64,000 nt of DNA, from contig JASNZF010000004.1 of assembly GCA_048499805.1 (NCBI GenBank), positions 434,001 to 498,000 of the forward strand. Direction: 5' to 3'. Origin of the DNA: JAWXBA01 sp048499805 (lineage in GTDB: Bacteria; Gemmatimonadota; Gemmatimonadetes; Gemmatimonadales; GWC2-71-9). A program made the translations under genes and the position numbers. A model generated the notes under the pieces. It did not search any database. It was not told where the DNA came from and saw only the letters and a list, made by a program, of their open reading frames with translations. This document shows, piece by piece, positions 17,250 through 25,582 of this stretch. Every line of letters starts with the position of its first letter. Position 1 is the first letter of the stretch.

Positions 17250-18139
17250 GCCGCCTTCTCCTGCGCCCCCGCTCCCGGGGTGGGCTGGCGGGTGCTCTTG
17301 CAGGCGGCTTCCATCTCCAGGAACGACGGCCGGGAATCGGCATCCACCGACTTCCGGGCGAACTCGGCGGCGAGCATCGGCGGCAGGTTCTTGGCAAATG
17401 CCACGATCCCGGCCTTCAATGCCATGTAGATCCCGTGCTCGTCGCTGTTGATCGCCTCCATGTTGGAGGCCATCGGCGCCACGAAGCCGTAGGAGAGCAG
17501 GATCCCCAGGAAGGTCCCGACCAGCGCCGCACCGACGTGGTGGCCGATCTCCTCGATCGGGCCACCCAGGCTCTGCATGGTGACCACGATGCCCAGCACC
17601 GCGGCGACGATCCCGATGCCCGGCAGCCCCTCGGCCACCCGGTTGAGGGCCGCCACCGGGCGCGCGGCGGTGTCGTGGTGCACCTCGATCTCGGCCTCGA
17701 GCAGCGCCTCGAGGTCGAACGCCGACACCGACCCGACCATCACGGTCCGGAGGGCATCGCACAGGAACTCGACGGCGTGGTGGTGGGCCAGGATGACGGG
17801 GTAGCGCTGGAAGATGGCGCTCTTCTCGGGGGACTCGATGTGCGCCTCGATGGCGATCAGGCCATCGCGACGGGCCAGCTGGAAGAGCTCGAACAGGAGC
17901 TTGAGCAGCTCGAGGTAGAACTCCTTGCCGCGTCCCCCGGGCTTGAAGACCGCGGGAATCCGCTGGAGCATCGTCTTGAGCACCGGTCCCGGGGTGCTGA
18001 TCAGCATCGTGCCGAGCGAGGTGCCGCAGATGATGACCCACTCGGACCAGGCCAGGAGGACCCCGAACGGCCCGTTGGCCATGGCGAACCCGCCCAGGAC
18101 GGCCACGAGGACAATGACGACGCCGGCGATTGCAACCAC
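17246..18139 (-). CDS. motA: MotA, flagellar stator subunit
   Basis: A 297-residue MotA with GTG start. Four membrane segments are visible. The cytoplasmic loop has the charged 'RDGLIAIEAHIESPEKSAIF' region that meets FliG. The paired helices after it carry 'VAEGLPGIGIVAAVLGIVVT', the family signature with the conserved Pro-Gly, and 'GTFLGILLSYGFVAPMA'. It is transcribed from a consensus sigma28 promoter at 18179-18205. Confidence 0.95.
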   Translation of the reverse strand: MVAIAGVVIVLVAVLGGFAMANGPFGVLLAWSEWVIICGTSLGTMLISTPGPVLKTMLQRIPAVFKPGGRGKEFYLELLKLLFELFQLARRDGLIAIEAHIESPEKSAIFQRYPVILAHHHAVEFLCDALRTVMVGSVSAFDLEALLEAEIEVHHDTAARPVAALNRVAEGLPGIGIVAAVLGIVVTMQSLGGPIEEIGHHVGAALVGTFLGILLSYGFVAPMASNMEAINSDEHGIYMALKAGIVAFAKNLPPMLAAEFARKSVDADSRPSFLEMEAACKSTRQPTPGAGAQEKAA

Positions 18140-18178
18140 GGGAGCGCTCCTGACGCGAAGATGGGGTCCGGAGCGTAG

Positions 18179-18205
18179 TTATCGGCTGGTTCTGGGGAGA
18201 GTTTA
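18179..18205 (-). promoter_or_regulatory. Consensus sigma28 (FliA) promoter of motAB
   Basis: Read on the minus strand: TAAA, 15 bases, GCCGATAA. This is an exact match to the sigma28 consensus in both boxes and the spacer. Initiation should occur near 18172, leaving a leader of about 33 bases before the motA GTG. Confidence 0.88.
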
Positions 18206-18325
18206 GTGGTCGGGGGGGAATGGGGAATGGGGGCTGTCGGGTTTCGGGTGCCGGGTGTTGGCAGTTCAATGGCAGGTCCGGTACCTTCGGCCCCGCTGCC
18301 CCGCTGCCCCGCTGCCCCGCTGCCC
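18206..18325. repeat. Composite low-complexity repeat, copy A
   Basis: Starts with GGGGAAT-type 7-mers (18213-18232), then a degenerate TGTCGGGTTTCGGGTGCCGG block. The element ends with 'TACCTTCGG' followed by four tandem CCCCGCTG 8-mers (18291-18322). The order matches copies at 53037-53341 and 59911-60258. It abuts the -35 side of the motA sigma28 promoter and has no coding character. Confidence 0.8.
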
Positions 18326-18329
18326 TCCC

Positions 18330-18439
18330 AGAAACACGACGCCCGGTCGGGGCTATATGCGCACCGGACCGGGACGAAGGATCTAGGCAGAGAAATCACC
18401 CGCGCTGCCAGACTGCCGCGGGACCCTCTCGGGTTATGA
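18330..18439 (-). ncRNA. Candidate structured leader or small RNA upstream of motA
   Basis: This stretch follows a strong sigma70 promoter (18446-18474) on the minus strand and has no open frame of quality. On that strand it can fold a CCCGCG/CGCGGG hairpin and a CCCGGTC/GACCGGG hairpin. It could be a free RNA, or the start of a ~300-base leader reading into motA. No known RNA family was recognised. The extent is a guess. Confidence 0.25.
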
Positions 18440-18445
18440 GGGACA

Positions 18446-18474
18446 AGTATAGCAATTATCGCGCCAGCTGTCAA
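18446..18474 (-). promoter_or_regulatory. Strong sigma70-type promoter, minus strand
   Basis: Minus strand: TTGACA (18474-18469), a 17-base spacer, TATACT (18451-18446). The boxes match consensus at 11 of 12 positions with ideal spacing. It points toward motA, 240 bases upstream of the sigma28 site. The rest of the 635-base gap up to 18774 on the right side (18475-18774) shows no gene or clear signal. Confidence 0.6.
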
Positions 18475-18774
18475 GGGGGTGGTGATATCCCATACTGGCG
18501 CGGAGTGTGGGAGGCGGTAGCTTGCAGGATCAGGCGCTTGCCGCGCTTCAGCGAGGCTCTCCAATGCCCCATTCCCGCCCCCAACCCGAACCGTCTGGTG
18601 CCCGGCAACCTCCGGGACGGCTGCCACCAGCTGCCGTTGGGGCAGCGACCCTGCCTCCCGAGGAGCCGGTCAGGCGGCGAGCGGCTCGGCCACGTGGGAT
18701 TGTGGCGGCAATCCGTCGGCTGCTGGAGCGCGTCCTATCCTGAGGTGCAGGTTCCCCCTTGGAGCGAGTCGGAC

Positions 18775-19926
18775 ATGCGAGTATTGCTGCTAGCGGGTGC
18801 CTTCGTGGCGGTGAGCACCCTGGCCGAGGCGCAGGCGCTCCGGACATTGCCACGGGTGGAGGTGGAGCATGCGGAGCCATTCACCCGGGTGGCAGGGGTC
18901 CGTGAGCTGCGCGACGGCCGGGTGATCGTGCTGGATGCCCAGGACCAGAGCATCCATCTCGTCAACCTCGCGGCGGGAACTGCCACTCCGATCGGTCGGC
19001 AGGGCGATGGGCCAGGGGAGTTCCGGTTGCCGCTCAGGATCTTTGGGATGGCCGGCGACACGTCGGTGGTCTACGACATGGTCCGGCCGTACTCGATGCT
19101 GGTGATCACCCCGGATGGGAAGCCGTCGGGTGCTCGTTCCATCGAGGGGGCCGAGGGCGGCCTTGTAACCCGGGTCAACGTGGACGCCGCCGATGGGATG
19201 GGCCGCCTGTACGGGAAGGCCAACATCGGCCGGACCACCGGTGATTCGGTCGAAATCGTCCGCCTCAACTCGCGGAATGGGCGCTGGGAGGCGGTGGCGA
19301 AAGTGTGCAACAAGGCAGTCTCCGAACTGCGACCGGATTGGGGATGTGGACGGGGAATGGCGCCGGTATCCGCCGGGCCGGTGCGCATGAGCGGTGGCCC
19401 CGTGCCCTTTGCCACCGGCGATCAATGGGCCGTGGCGCTCGACGGCCGCATTGCGCTGGTCGCCGCCAACCCCTATCGCGTCACCATGATCAGTTCCGAC
19501 GGCACGCGACGCGTGGGCCCGATTCTCTCTGTCGCTCCCGTCCGCCTCACCGAGGAACACAAGCAGGCATATCTCCACAAGTTGCGGCAACCCGTCGCCA
19601 CAATTGCCTCGACTCGCGATGGCCAGACCACGACGAGCTATCGCACGATGCCGGTTCAAGAGCCCACCGAGTGGCCGTCCCGCTTGCCAGCATTTCTGCA
19701 GGACGCCGCGCGCTTCGCCAGTGACGGCACCCTGTGGGTGCAGCGCACCACCGCCGATGCCAGCGCGCCTCCGACGTACGACTTGATCGGGCCCGCGGGC
19801 ACGGTGACCTCCCGGTTGGTGCTCCCCGCCCGGACTCGGCTGGTGGGCTTCGGCGCCGGCACGATCTACCTCGTGCGGATCGACGCAGATGACCTGGAGT
19901 ACCTGCAGCGGTATCGGATGCCGTAA
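18775..19926 (+). CDS. Exported six-bladed beta-propeller protein
   Basis: The ATG at 18775 gives 383 residues with a signal peptide ('VLLLAGAFVAVSTLAEAQA'). Upstream in-frame sequence is non-coding in style. The mature part resembles 6-bladed/NHL-type propellers: 'VRELRDGRVIVLDAQDQSIH', then 'GRQGDGPGEFRLPLRI', the recurring G-x-GPGEF element of such proteins, and a C-terminal 'YLVRIDADDLEYLQRYRM' blade-closing strand. Substrate unknown. Proteins of this kind are frequent as single genes in related genomes. It is probably periplasmic. Confidence 0.7.
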   Translation: MRVLLLAGAFVAVSTLAEAQALRTLPRVEVEHAEPFTRVAGVRELRDGRVIVLDAQDQSIHLVNLAAGTATPIGRQGDGPGEFRLPLRIFGMAGDTSVVYDMVRPYSMLVITPDGKPSGARSIEGAEGGLVTRVNVDAADGMGRLYGKANIGRTTGDSVEIVRLNSRNGRWEAVAKVCNKAVSELRPDWGCGRGMAPVSAGPVRMSGGPVPFATGDQWAVALDGRIALVAANPYRVTMISSDGTRRVGPILSVAPVRLTEEHKQAYLHKLRQPVATIASTRDGQTTTSYRTMPVQEPTEWPSRLPAFLQDAARFASDGTLWVQRTTADASAPPTYDLIGPAGTVTSRLVLPARTRLVGFGAGTIYLVRIDADDLEYLQRYRMP

Positions 19927-20027
19927 GCGTCACCGGTGCTCGGTCTCCAATCCCTGGTGGGGGCGGTATCTTTCCCGAGTCGTTGTCGCGCTGCCACTCT
20001 GCCAATTCTGCCCGGAGCCTGTCCGCC

Positions 20028-20435
20028 ATGATCTCCGTTCCTCGCTTGCTCTCCGCGCTGTCCGTCCTGTCCGTCCTGCTCGCCGCCCCCGCCCCCGCCG
20101 CCGCCCAATCGATTGCGGGCGAGTGGGAGGCCTCGATGGAAACGCCGGGTGGCACGATGTCGGTCTCCAAGGTGACCTTCAAGGTCGACGGCCAGAAGGT
20201 GACCGGCACCGTCAAGCGCGCCGCCGGGGATTCCCCGCTGACCGGGACCATCGTCGGGGACACCCTACGCTTTGCGTACACCATCGAGTACAACGGCAAC
20301 GCCTTCGGGATGGCGGTCGTGGCGCTGGTGACCGGCAATACGATGCGTGGCAACATCAGCTTCGGTGGGCAGGCCGAGGCGGCGTGGACGGCCGCGCGGG
20401 TCCCGGCCCCGGAACAGCGTCCACGGCAGCGGTAG
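20028..20435 (+). CDS. Small exported beta-rich (lipocalin-like) protein
   Basis: The ATG at 20028 gives 135 residues. A signal peptide ends 'APAAAQS'. The mature ~108 residues alternate in strands: 'GEWEASMETPGG', 'KVTFKVDGQKVTGTVKR', 'LTGTIVGDTLRFAYTIEY', ending 'FGGQAEAAWTAAR'. This pattern (G-x-W ... tGTv ... i.Gd.l.f ... G....f.A.R) is a small barrel domain often found alone or attached to exported enzymes. Function unknown. Confidence 0.65.
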   Translation: MISVPRLLSALSVLSVLLAAPAPAAAQSIAGEWEASMETPGGTMSVSKVTFKVDGQKVTGTVKRAAGDSPLTGTIVGDTLRFAYTIEYNGNAFGMAVVALVTGNTMRGNISFGGQAEAAWTAARVPAPEQRPRQR

Positions 20436-20447
20436 CGGTAGCCGATT

Positions 20448-20472
20448 CCCCGGGCCCCGCTCCGGCCCGGGG
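20448..20472. terminator. GC-rich hairpin after the lipocalin-like gene
   Basis: A perfect 9-base stem, CCCCGGGCC / GGCCCGGGG, with a 7-base loop, 12 bases after the preceding stop codon. There is no T tract, so it may be a weak or factor-assisted terminator. Confidence 0.45.
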
Positions 20473-20516
20473 GACCGACCGGCACCAACCCTCTCCTCAC
20501 CTCTGCGGGGGCCCCC

Positions 20517-21044
20517 ATGCTGACGACCATCCTCCTCATCCTTGCGGGCATCGTCGCCATCATCCTCGTGCTGGCCGCCATGAAGCCGGCCACCTTCCGG
20601 GTGGTGCGCACCGCCACGATCGAGGCCCCGCCCGAGAAGATCTTCGGGCTCCTGGACGACTTCCACAACTGGCCGGCGTGGTCGCCGTGGGAAAAGCTGG
20701 ACCCGGGCATGCAGCGCACCCACAGCGGCACCGCCAGGGGTGTCGGGGCCAAGTACCACTGGCTCGGCAACAAGAAGGTGGGGGAGGGGAGCATGGAGAT
20801 CCTCGAGTCGACGCCACCGCTCCGGCTCAAGATCAAGCTGGACTTCATCAGGCCGTTCGAGGGGCACAACATCACCGAGTTCTCGCTGGCGCCCACCGGC
20901 AGCGCCACCACGGTGACCTGGGACATGGTCGGGCCGAGTGCCTTGATGATGCGGGTCATGGGACTGTTCATGAACATGGACCAGATGATCGGCAAGGACT
21001 TCGAGGCCGGGCTGGCCAACCTCAAGGCCGTGGTGGAGGGGTAG
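20517..21044 (+). CDS. Membrane-anchored SRPBCC (START/polyketide-cyclase-like) protein
   Basis: A 175-residue protein with an N-terminal membrane helix ('TILLILAGIVAIILVLAAM') followed by an SRPBCC domain: 'VRTATIEAPPEKIFGLLDDF', then 'HNWPAWSPWEKLDP', a motif widespread in this family, and a long C-terminal helix ('MGLFMNMDQMIGKDFEAGLA'). Such domains bind hydrophobic ligands. The ligand cannot be told from the sequence. Confidence 0.8.
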   Translation: MLTTILLILAGIVAIILVLAAMKPATFRVVRTATIEAPPEKIFGLLDDFHNWPAWSPWEKLDPGMQRTHSGTARGVGAKYHWLGNKKVGEGSMEILESTPPLRLKIKLDFIRPFEGHNITEFSLAPTGSATTVTWDMVGPSALMMRVMGLFMNMDQMIGKDFEAGLANLKAVVEG

Positions 21045-21114
21045 CGCTTGGCGACCTGGTGTTCGTGGTGGCGCAAGACCACGGGGGCGTGTGGCTGGTG
21101 AGTACGGAGGCGGG

Positions 21115-21555
21115 ATGGACCCGGCGTCGGCAATCGCGCTCCTCGGCACCGGGCTCAGCCTCTACTTCGCCTGGCGATCGGTGCGGGAGCAGCACGAGTG
21201 GCAATCGATGAGGGACCTCGTCGTTCCCCGTGCGGCCAAGTGGCTGCTGGGGCTTGGCGTGATCACCACCTCGATCGGGCTCGCCGCGGCCCATCAGGTC
21301 GATCGCAGCAACGCCGGCATTCACCCCGAGTGGATCGGGACCGCCCGCGCGATTCTGTCAATCGAACTGTACGTGTCCATCACGCTCTTCGTGGTTGCCG
21401 GGGTCCTGATCGTCCGTGCCTCAAAACGGGCCCAGGTCGAGGAATGGCCCCAGTCACAGCCCCCGGTGGCGCGACCCGAGCTGGAGGGCCCCGCCAGTTC
21501 CGAGATCGTGCGCCCTGGGTCCGTTGCCGACCCCGGCATCCGCGAGGGTCGTTGA
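21115..21555 (+). CDS. Small membrane protein of unknown function
   Basis: ATG 21115 is preferred over a GTG at 21091 because GGAGGCGGG precedes it; it gives 146 residues. Three hydrophobic segments are visible (residues ~5-20, 42-62, 80-103), with a charged loop 'REQHEWQSMRDLVVPRAAKW'. The C-terminal 40 residues are polar and proline-rich. The layout resembles a DUF6249-type membrane domain, but I do not assign a family. It abuts the next gene without a gap. Confidence 0.6.
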   Translation: MDPASAIALLGTGLSLYFAWRSVREQHEWQSMRDLVVPRAAKWLLGLGVITTSIGLAAAHQVDRSNAGIHPEWIGTARAILSIELYVSITLFVVAGVLIVRASKRAQVEEWPQSQPPVARPELEGPASSEIVRPGSVADPGIREGR

Positions 21556-22440
21556 ATGTGGGCTCGCCGAATCGCCGGAGTCCTGCTGGTGCAGGTGGCG
21601 TTGGCTGGCGCTGTCTCCGCCCAGGGTGGGGGCAGTTTCGCCGACGCCCACGTCCACCTCAACGATCCTGCCGCGTGGATCGCGCTGATGGACGCCTCCG
21701 GCATCGACCGTGCCGTCGTCTTTCGCGGCCGCGACATCGACAACGCCGGGCTCCTCGCGGCCGCCAGGCAGCACCCGGGACGGCTCATTCCGTTTCTCTC
21801 CGTGAGTCCCGAGCACCAGGAGTACCGCGCCCGCTGGGCATCCGGTGACATGTCGCTGGTGGCCCTGGCCGACTCCCTGCTCGCCGCTGGCGGCTTCCGC
21901 GGCATCGGCGAGATCTCGGTCTCGCACTTTCCGGGCGCCGGCTTTCCGGAGGCGGACTTCGACCCCAACGGCTCGGTCATGCGTGGCCTGCTCGAGGTGG
22001 CGCGCCGGCACCGGGTGCCGGTCACCATGCATGTGGAGGTCACGCGCCTCCGTGAGTTCGAGTCGCTGCTCGAGGCGTTTCCCGACGTGACGGTGATCTG
22101 GGCCCACGGCGGCTACACGCCAGCGTTCCTGGCCGAGCGGATGCTGACGCGATTTCCCAACCTCATGTATGAGGTAAGCGCCCGGACCTGGCCGGAGCAC
22201 CCCCGGTCGCCCGACTACACCATTCTGCGAGACGGCCACGCCGTCTGGCCGCAATGGTTGGAGCTGGTGGAGCGGATGCCGGACCGGTTCCTGGTGGGCA
22301 CCGATGCCGCCCAGCGTTCCCGCGAGGGCGACCGAGACCGGGTCGCCAGCGTGCATGCCTTCCTGGCCCAGCTCTCCCCTGCCGCGCGCGCGCTGGTGGG
22401 CCATGGCAATCTCGACCGTGTCCTCCGGGTGGTCCAATGA
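21556..22440 (+). CDS. Exported amidohydrolase-2 family metal-dependent hydrolase
   Basis: 294 residues with a signal peptide ('VLLVQVALAGAVSAQGG'). The TIM-barrel amidohydrolase-2 features are the first metal motif 'DAHVHLND', 'GIGEISVSHF', the His-containing strand 'RVPVTMHVEV', 'VIWAHGGYTP', and the late Asp in 'RFLVGTDAAQ'. The family cleaves C-N or C-C bonds in small ring or carboxyl compounds. Here the export signal suggests a periplasmic substrate. It starts directly at the end of the previous gene and overlaps the next by 4 bases. Confidence 0.8.
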   Translation: MWARRIAGVLLVQVALAGAVSAQGGGSFADAHVHLNDPAAWIALMDASGIDRAVVFRGRDIDNAGLLAAARQHPGRLIPFLSVSPEHQEYRARWASGDMSLVALADSLLAAGGFRGIGEISVSHFPGAGFPEADFDPNGSVMRGLLEVARRHRVPVTMHVEVTRLREFESLLEAFPDVTVIWAHGGYTPAFLAERMLTRFPNLMYEVSARTWPEHPRSPDYTILRDGHAVWPQWLELVERMPDRFLVGTDAAQRSREGDRDRVASVHAFLAQLSPAARALVGHGNLDRVLRVVQ

Positions 22441-22763
22441 CGAGGCTTGCCGCCATCAAGCTGGTCCACACCGTCGTCTGGGCCATCTTCGTGGCCTGCA
22501 TCCTGGGTGTCTTCGTCGCGGCGTACGCCGGACGGTTGGGTCTGGCCGCGGTGCTCATCGGGGTCGTCATGGGGGAGGTCCTCGTCCTGGCGCTGAACCA
22601 GCTCAAGTGCCCGCTCACCGGCGTGGCGGCACGATATACCGAGGATCGCGCCCCGAACTTCGACATCTACCTGCCACGCTGGCTCGCCGAGCACAACAAG
22701 GAGGTCTTCGGCACGCTCTATTTGCTTGGGATCGGCTATACTCTGGTGCGGTGGATGCAGTAA
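22437..22763 (+). CDS. Small membrane protein with CPLT motif
   Basis: ATG 22437 sits in the stop of the amidohydrolase (4-base overlap) and gives 108 residues. It has two N-terminal membrane helices, the motif 'NQLKCPLTGVAARYTEDR', an amphipathic stretch 'DIYLPRWLAEHNKEVFGTLY' and a final short helix. The Cys-Pro-Leu-Thr motif after helix two recalls DUF2784-type proteins, but the match is too short for a firm family call. Confidence 0.6.
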   Translation: MTRLAAIKLVHTVVWAIFVACILGVFVAAYAGRLGLAAVLIGVVMGEVLVLALNQLKCPLTGVAARYTEDRAPNFDIYLPRWLAEHNKEVFGTLYLLGIGYTLVRWMQ

Positions 22764-22800
22764 GCACTCTTCCCCGGCCAGCACTGCTCTGCCATCCCCT

Positions 22801-22870
22801 GATCCCTGTCACCCGACACCCGACACCCAGTCCCCAGCGCCCAGTCCCCAGCCCCCAGCCCCAGCCCCCA
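22801..22870. repeat. Composite low-complexity repeat, partial copy B (inverted)
   Basis: On the minus strand this reads GGGGGCT/GGGGACT-type 7-mers followed by TGTCGGGTGTCGGGT, the same two blocks as the left part of copies A, C and D. The CGCTGNCC array is missing. It runs up to the yaeQ start codon, so yaeQ has no recognisable ribosome-binding site. Confidence 0.7.
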
Positions 22871-23415
22871 TGGCCCAGACCGCAACCATCTACAACTTCG
22901 ACATCGATCTCTCCGACGTGGATCGAGGCGTGTACGAGCAACTGAGCCTCCGGGTGGCTTGCCAGCCGTCGGAAACCCCCGAGTATCTCCTGACCCGGGT
23001 GCTGGCCTATTGCCTTGAGTTCACGGAGGGGATCAGCTTCGGCAAGGGGCTCGCCGAGCCGGGGGAGCCGGCCCTCACGGTCCGCGACTTGAGTGGTGCT
23101 CTCCTCGTCTGGGTCGAGATCGGAGCCCCCGATGCCGCTCGCCTCCACAAGGCGAGCCAGGCCTGCCGGCGGGTCGTGGTGTACACCCACAAGGAGCCCC
23201 GGCAGGGGCTGCCGCAGCTGGCGGGTGAACGGATTCACCGGGTCGAGGCGCTGGAGATCTACAGCCTCGACCGCGCGATGCTCGCCGAGTTGGTGGGGCA
23301 CCTCGCGCGACGGATGGCGTTCAGCCTCTCCGTCAGCGATGCCCACCTGTACCTCACGGTTGACGGGTGGACGGTGTCCGGGGCCGTGGAACGGCATGTC
23401 GTGGCGGCGGCATGA
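22870..23415 (+). CDS. yaeQ: YaeQ family protein
   Basis: 181 residues matching YaeQ along the whole length: 'MAQTATIYNFDIDLSDVDRG', 'RVACQPSETPEYLLTRVLAY', 'ISFGKGLAEPGEPAL', 'VWVEIGAPDAARLHKASQAC' and 'VVVYTH'. YaeQ proteins have a variant of the PD-(D/E)XK nuclease fold, and their role is unsettled. The ATG is placed by homology. The region upstream is a repeat, without a ribosome site. Confidence 0.9.
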   Translation: MAQTATIYNFDIDLSDVDRGVYEQLSLRVACQPSETPEYLLTRVLAYCLEFTEGISFGKGLAEPGEPALTVRDLSGALLVWVEIGAPDAARLHKASQACRRVVVYTHKEPRQGLPQLAGERIHRVEALEIYSLDRAMLAELVGHLARRMAFSLSVSDAHLYLTVDGWTVSGAVERHVVAAA

Positions 23416-23441
23416 GGATGCCGCCGCCCCAACGCGGAGCG

Positions 23442-24239
23442 ATGCCCATGCAACGCAACTGGCCGATGGTCCTGGCGGTGCTGTCCCTCATGCCGGCGCC
23501 CCTCGCTGCCCAGCAGCCCCCGGGCACCCGCCCCCGGCCAGAGGATACCGAGGTCTGGCAGCCGGTGCCGCCGGTGGTGCATCCGGGACCATCGCTCGGC
23601 CCGCTTGCTCCCCCATCGGATGCGATCGTCCTGTTCGGGGGCAGCAGCCTCGATGCCTGGGTCAACAGCCGGGGTCGTGGGCCGGCGGGGTGGGAGGTGC
23701 AGGATGGCGCGTTCACCGTGGTCAAGCGGGTGGGCGACATCGAGACGCGCCAGCGGTTCCGCGACTATCAGCTGCACCTCGAGTGGCGGATCCCCACCGG
23801 GATCACCGGGGAGGGGCAGGCCCGGGGGAACAGCGGGGTCTTCCTGGCGTTCCCTGGCGGGACCCGGGGTGGCTACGAGCTGCAGGTCCTCGACTCGTGG
23901 GACAACTCCACCTATGTCAACGGGATGGCCGGCAGCATCTACAAGCAGGCGATTCCGCTCGTCAACGCCAGTCGCCCGCCCGGGGAGTGGCAAAGCTACG
24001 ACGTGATCTGGAAGGCGCCCCGGTTTCATCCCGACGGAACCCTGGAGGCTCCCGCGCGCGTCACGGTCTTCCACAACGGCATCCTGGTCCAGGACGACTT
24101 CGTCCTCCGGGGAACGACGGTCTACACCGGCCAGCCAGAGTACCACGCGTTCGAGGACGCGCCGATCATGCTCCAGGCCCACGGGGATCCCAGCCCACCG
24201 ATCAGCTTCCGCAACATCTGGCTGCGCGAGCTCCGATGA
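23442..24239 (+). CDS. Exported DUF1080 (3-keto-disaccharide hydrolase-like) protein
   Basis: Start ATG 23442 is chosen because CGGAG lies just before it; ATG 23412 overlapping yaeQ is possible. 265 residues, signal peptide ending 'APLAAQQ', then a proline-rich linker. The DUF1080 jelly-roll is clear: 'DAIVLFGGSSLDAWVNS', 'FRDYQLHLEWRIP', 'RGNSGVFLAF', 'YELQVLDSWDNSTYVNGMAG', 'QAIPLVNASRPPGEWQSYDV' and 'ISFRNIWLREL'. The family includes glycan 3-keto-hydrolases, usually exported. Confidence 0.88.
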   Translation: MPMQRNWPMVLAVLSLMPAPLAAQQPPGTRPRPEDTEVWQPVPPVVHPGPSLGPLAPPSDAIVLFGGSSLDAWVNSRGRGPAGWEVQDGAFTVVKRVGDIETRQRFRDYQLHLEWRIPTGITGEGQARGNSGVFLAFPGGTRGGYELQVLDSWDNSTYVNGMAGSIYKQAIPLVNASRPPGEWQSYDVIWKAPRFHPDGTLEAPARVTVFHNGILVQDDFVLRGTTVYTGQPEYHAFEDAPIMLQAHGDPSPPISFRNIWLRELR

Positions 24240-24775
24240 CGCGTCCCCCCATACCGGAGGCCTTCGAGACCGCCCGCCTGCGCGCCGAGCGGCTCCGCCC
24301 GGAGCATGCCGATCTCATCCATGCCATGCACCAGGATCCGGTGCACATGGCCACGCTGGGAGGGGTGCGCACGGCGGAGCAGTCGGGCGAGTACATGCAG
24401 CGCAACCTGCAGCACTGGGCTGACCATGGGTTCGGGGTCTGGCTGCTGCGCGACCGGGAATCGGGCCGGGTGGCCGGCCGGGTCCTGTTGCGGTACCTGG
24501 AGCTGAACGGGACCACCGAGGTCGAGGTGGGGTACGGTCTGCTGCCCGAGTTCTGGGGGCAAGGCCTGGCCGCGGAAGCGGCAGGTCGCTGCCTGGAAAT
24601 CGGACGGGATGCCCTGAAACTCACCCGCGTCATTGCCGTGACCAGTCCCGACAACGTCCGCTCCCGGCGCGTCATGGAAAAGCTCGGCATGGTCCATGAG
24701 GGCGAGGGGGTGCATGCCGGGCTGCCGCACGTGCGCTATGCGATTGGCCTGCGTCCCCGGGTGCCCTCCGCCTGA
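24236..24775 (+). CDS. GNAT N-acetyltransferase, RimJ/RimL type
   Basis: 179 residues, ATG in a 4-base overlap with the DUF1080 gene. N-terminal 'FETARLRAERLRPEHADLIH' is the RimJ/RimL start. The acetyl-CoA loop is 'LLPEFWGQGLAAEAA', followed by 'VTSPDNVRSRRVMEKLGM', the conserved C-terminal motif. The acceptor (protein N-terminus, small amine or drug) is not predictable. Confidence 0.88.
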   Translation: MTRPPIPEAFETARLRAERLRPEHADLIHAMHQDPVHMATLGGVRTAEQSGEYMQRNLQHWADHGFGVWLLRDRESGRVAGRVLLRYLELNGTTEVEVGYGLLPEFWGQGLAAEAAGRCLEIGRDALKLTRVIAVTSPDNVRSRRVMEKLGMVHEGEGVHAGLPHVRYAIGLRPRVPSA

Positions 24776-24869
24776 CGCGTGGCGGGCCGGCCGCCTCCCT
24801 CGTAAGGATTCTCTCGCCCTCCCTTCACCCCTCCTTCACGGTGGGGTGGGTATCGTTGCCACAGCTCGA

Positions 24870-24889
24870 ATGTAAATGAACACTCACAT
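24870..24889. promoter_or_regulatory. Putative TetR operator
   Basis: The 20 bases form an imperfect palindrome, ATGTnAnTG-nn-CAnTnACAT, symmetric at 14 of 20 positions. It resembles TGAGTG..CACTCA-type sites of TetR regulators and lies 14 bases before the tetR-family start codon, so autoregulation is likely. Confidence 0.55.
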
Positions 24890-24903
24890 CAGGGGTCGCA
24901 TCG

Positions 24904-25581
24904 ATGGCGGGAGGACGGGCAGCGGGTCCAGAGCGGCGACAGGGGCCGACTCGCGCCAAGCGCACCTACGAGCCCGGAGTGGAGCGTCGCCAGCAGATCG
25001 TCGGCGCGACGATCGCGATCATTGCCGAGCGCGGCCTCCATGAATGGAAGACGGCCGAACTCGCCGCCCGGGTCGGATTGTCGGAAGCAGCCCTGTTCCG
25101 GCACTTCCCCGACAAGGATGCCATCCTCGTCGCGGCGGTCCGGCAGGAGGTGCTGGCGCTTCACCAGATGGTCGAGGGATACGACGCACCGGGTCGGGCG
25201 TGGGATCGCGCCTCCGGCGTGGCCACCGCCGTGGTCGACTTCATCGTGGAGACGGGGGGAGGCCCCCTGATCCTCCTGACCGGGCGGATCGCGGGAACGA
25301 CTCCCGAGCTTCGTCGCGAGGCCAGGAAGGGAATGGGGGTCCTCCGCCAGCGGCTGACGGGACTGTTTGCTGAGGTCGTGGCCGACGCGCCGCCCGGTGT
25401 CGCGGCCGACCCCGAGGACCTGGCCGACCTCACCATCGCGATCATCCAGTCCTCGGCGCTGCGCTGGATCATGTCCGATCGCGCCTATCCGATGCGGGCC
25501 CGGGCCCGGGCCATGCTCGCCCTGCTCGGCCGCACCGTCGCACCGGGCGCCCCGACCCCACCTCCATCCGCGGAGCATTGA
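24904..25581 (+). CDS. TetR/AcrR-family transcriptional regulator
   Basis: 225 residues. Residues ~25-75 are the TetR DNA-binding domain: 'RRQQIVGATIAIIAERGLHE', then 'TAELAARVGLSEAALFRHFP' and 'DKDAILVAA'. The rest is an all-helical ligand domain of unknown specificity. It heads an operon: the next gene begins 1 base after its stop, then two 4-base overlaps lead to Dps. It most likely controls that operon. Confidence 0.9.
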   Translation: MAGGRAAGPERRQGPTRAKRTYEPGVERRQQIVGATIAIIAERGLHEWKTAELAARVGLSEAALFRHFPDKDAILVAAVRQEVLALHQMVEGYDAPGRAWDRASGVATAVVDFIVETGGGPLILLTGRIAGTTPELRREARKGMGVLRQRLTGLFAEVVADAPPGVAADPEDLADLTIAIIQSSALRWIMSDRAYPMRARARAMLALLGRTVAPGAPTPPPSAEH

Positions 25582-25582
25582 G

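Noticed and set aside
18370..18440. Possible tRNA on the minus strand (GCAGTCTGGCAGCGC resembles a D arm)
   Set aside because: No acceptor pairing, no TTC loop at the right place and no seven-base anticodon loop could be matched.
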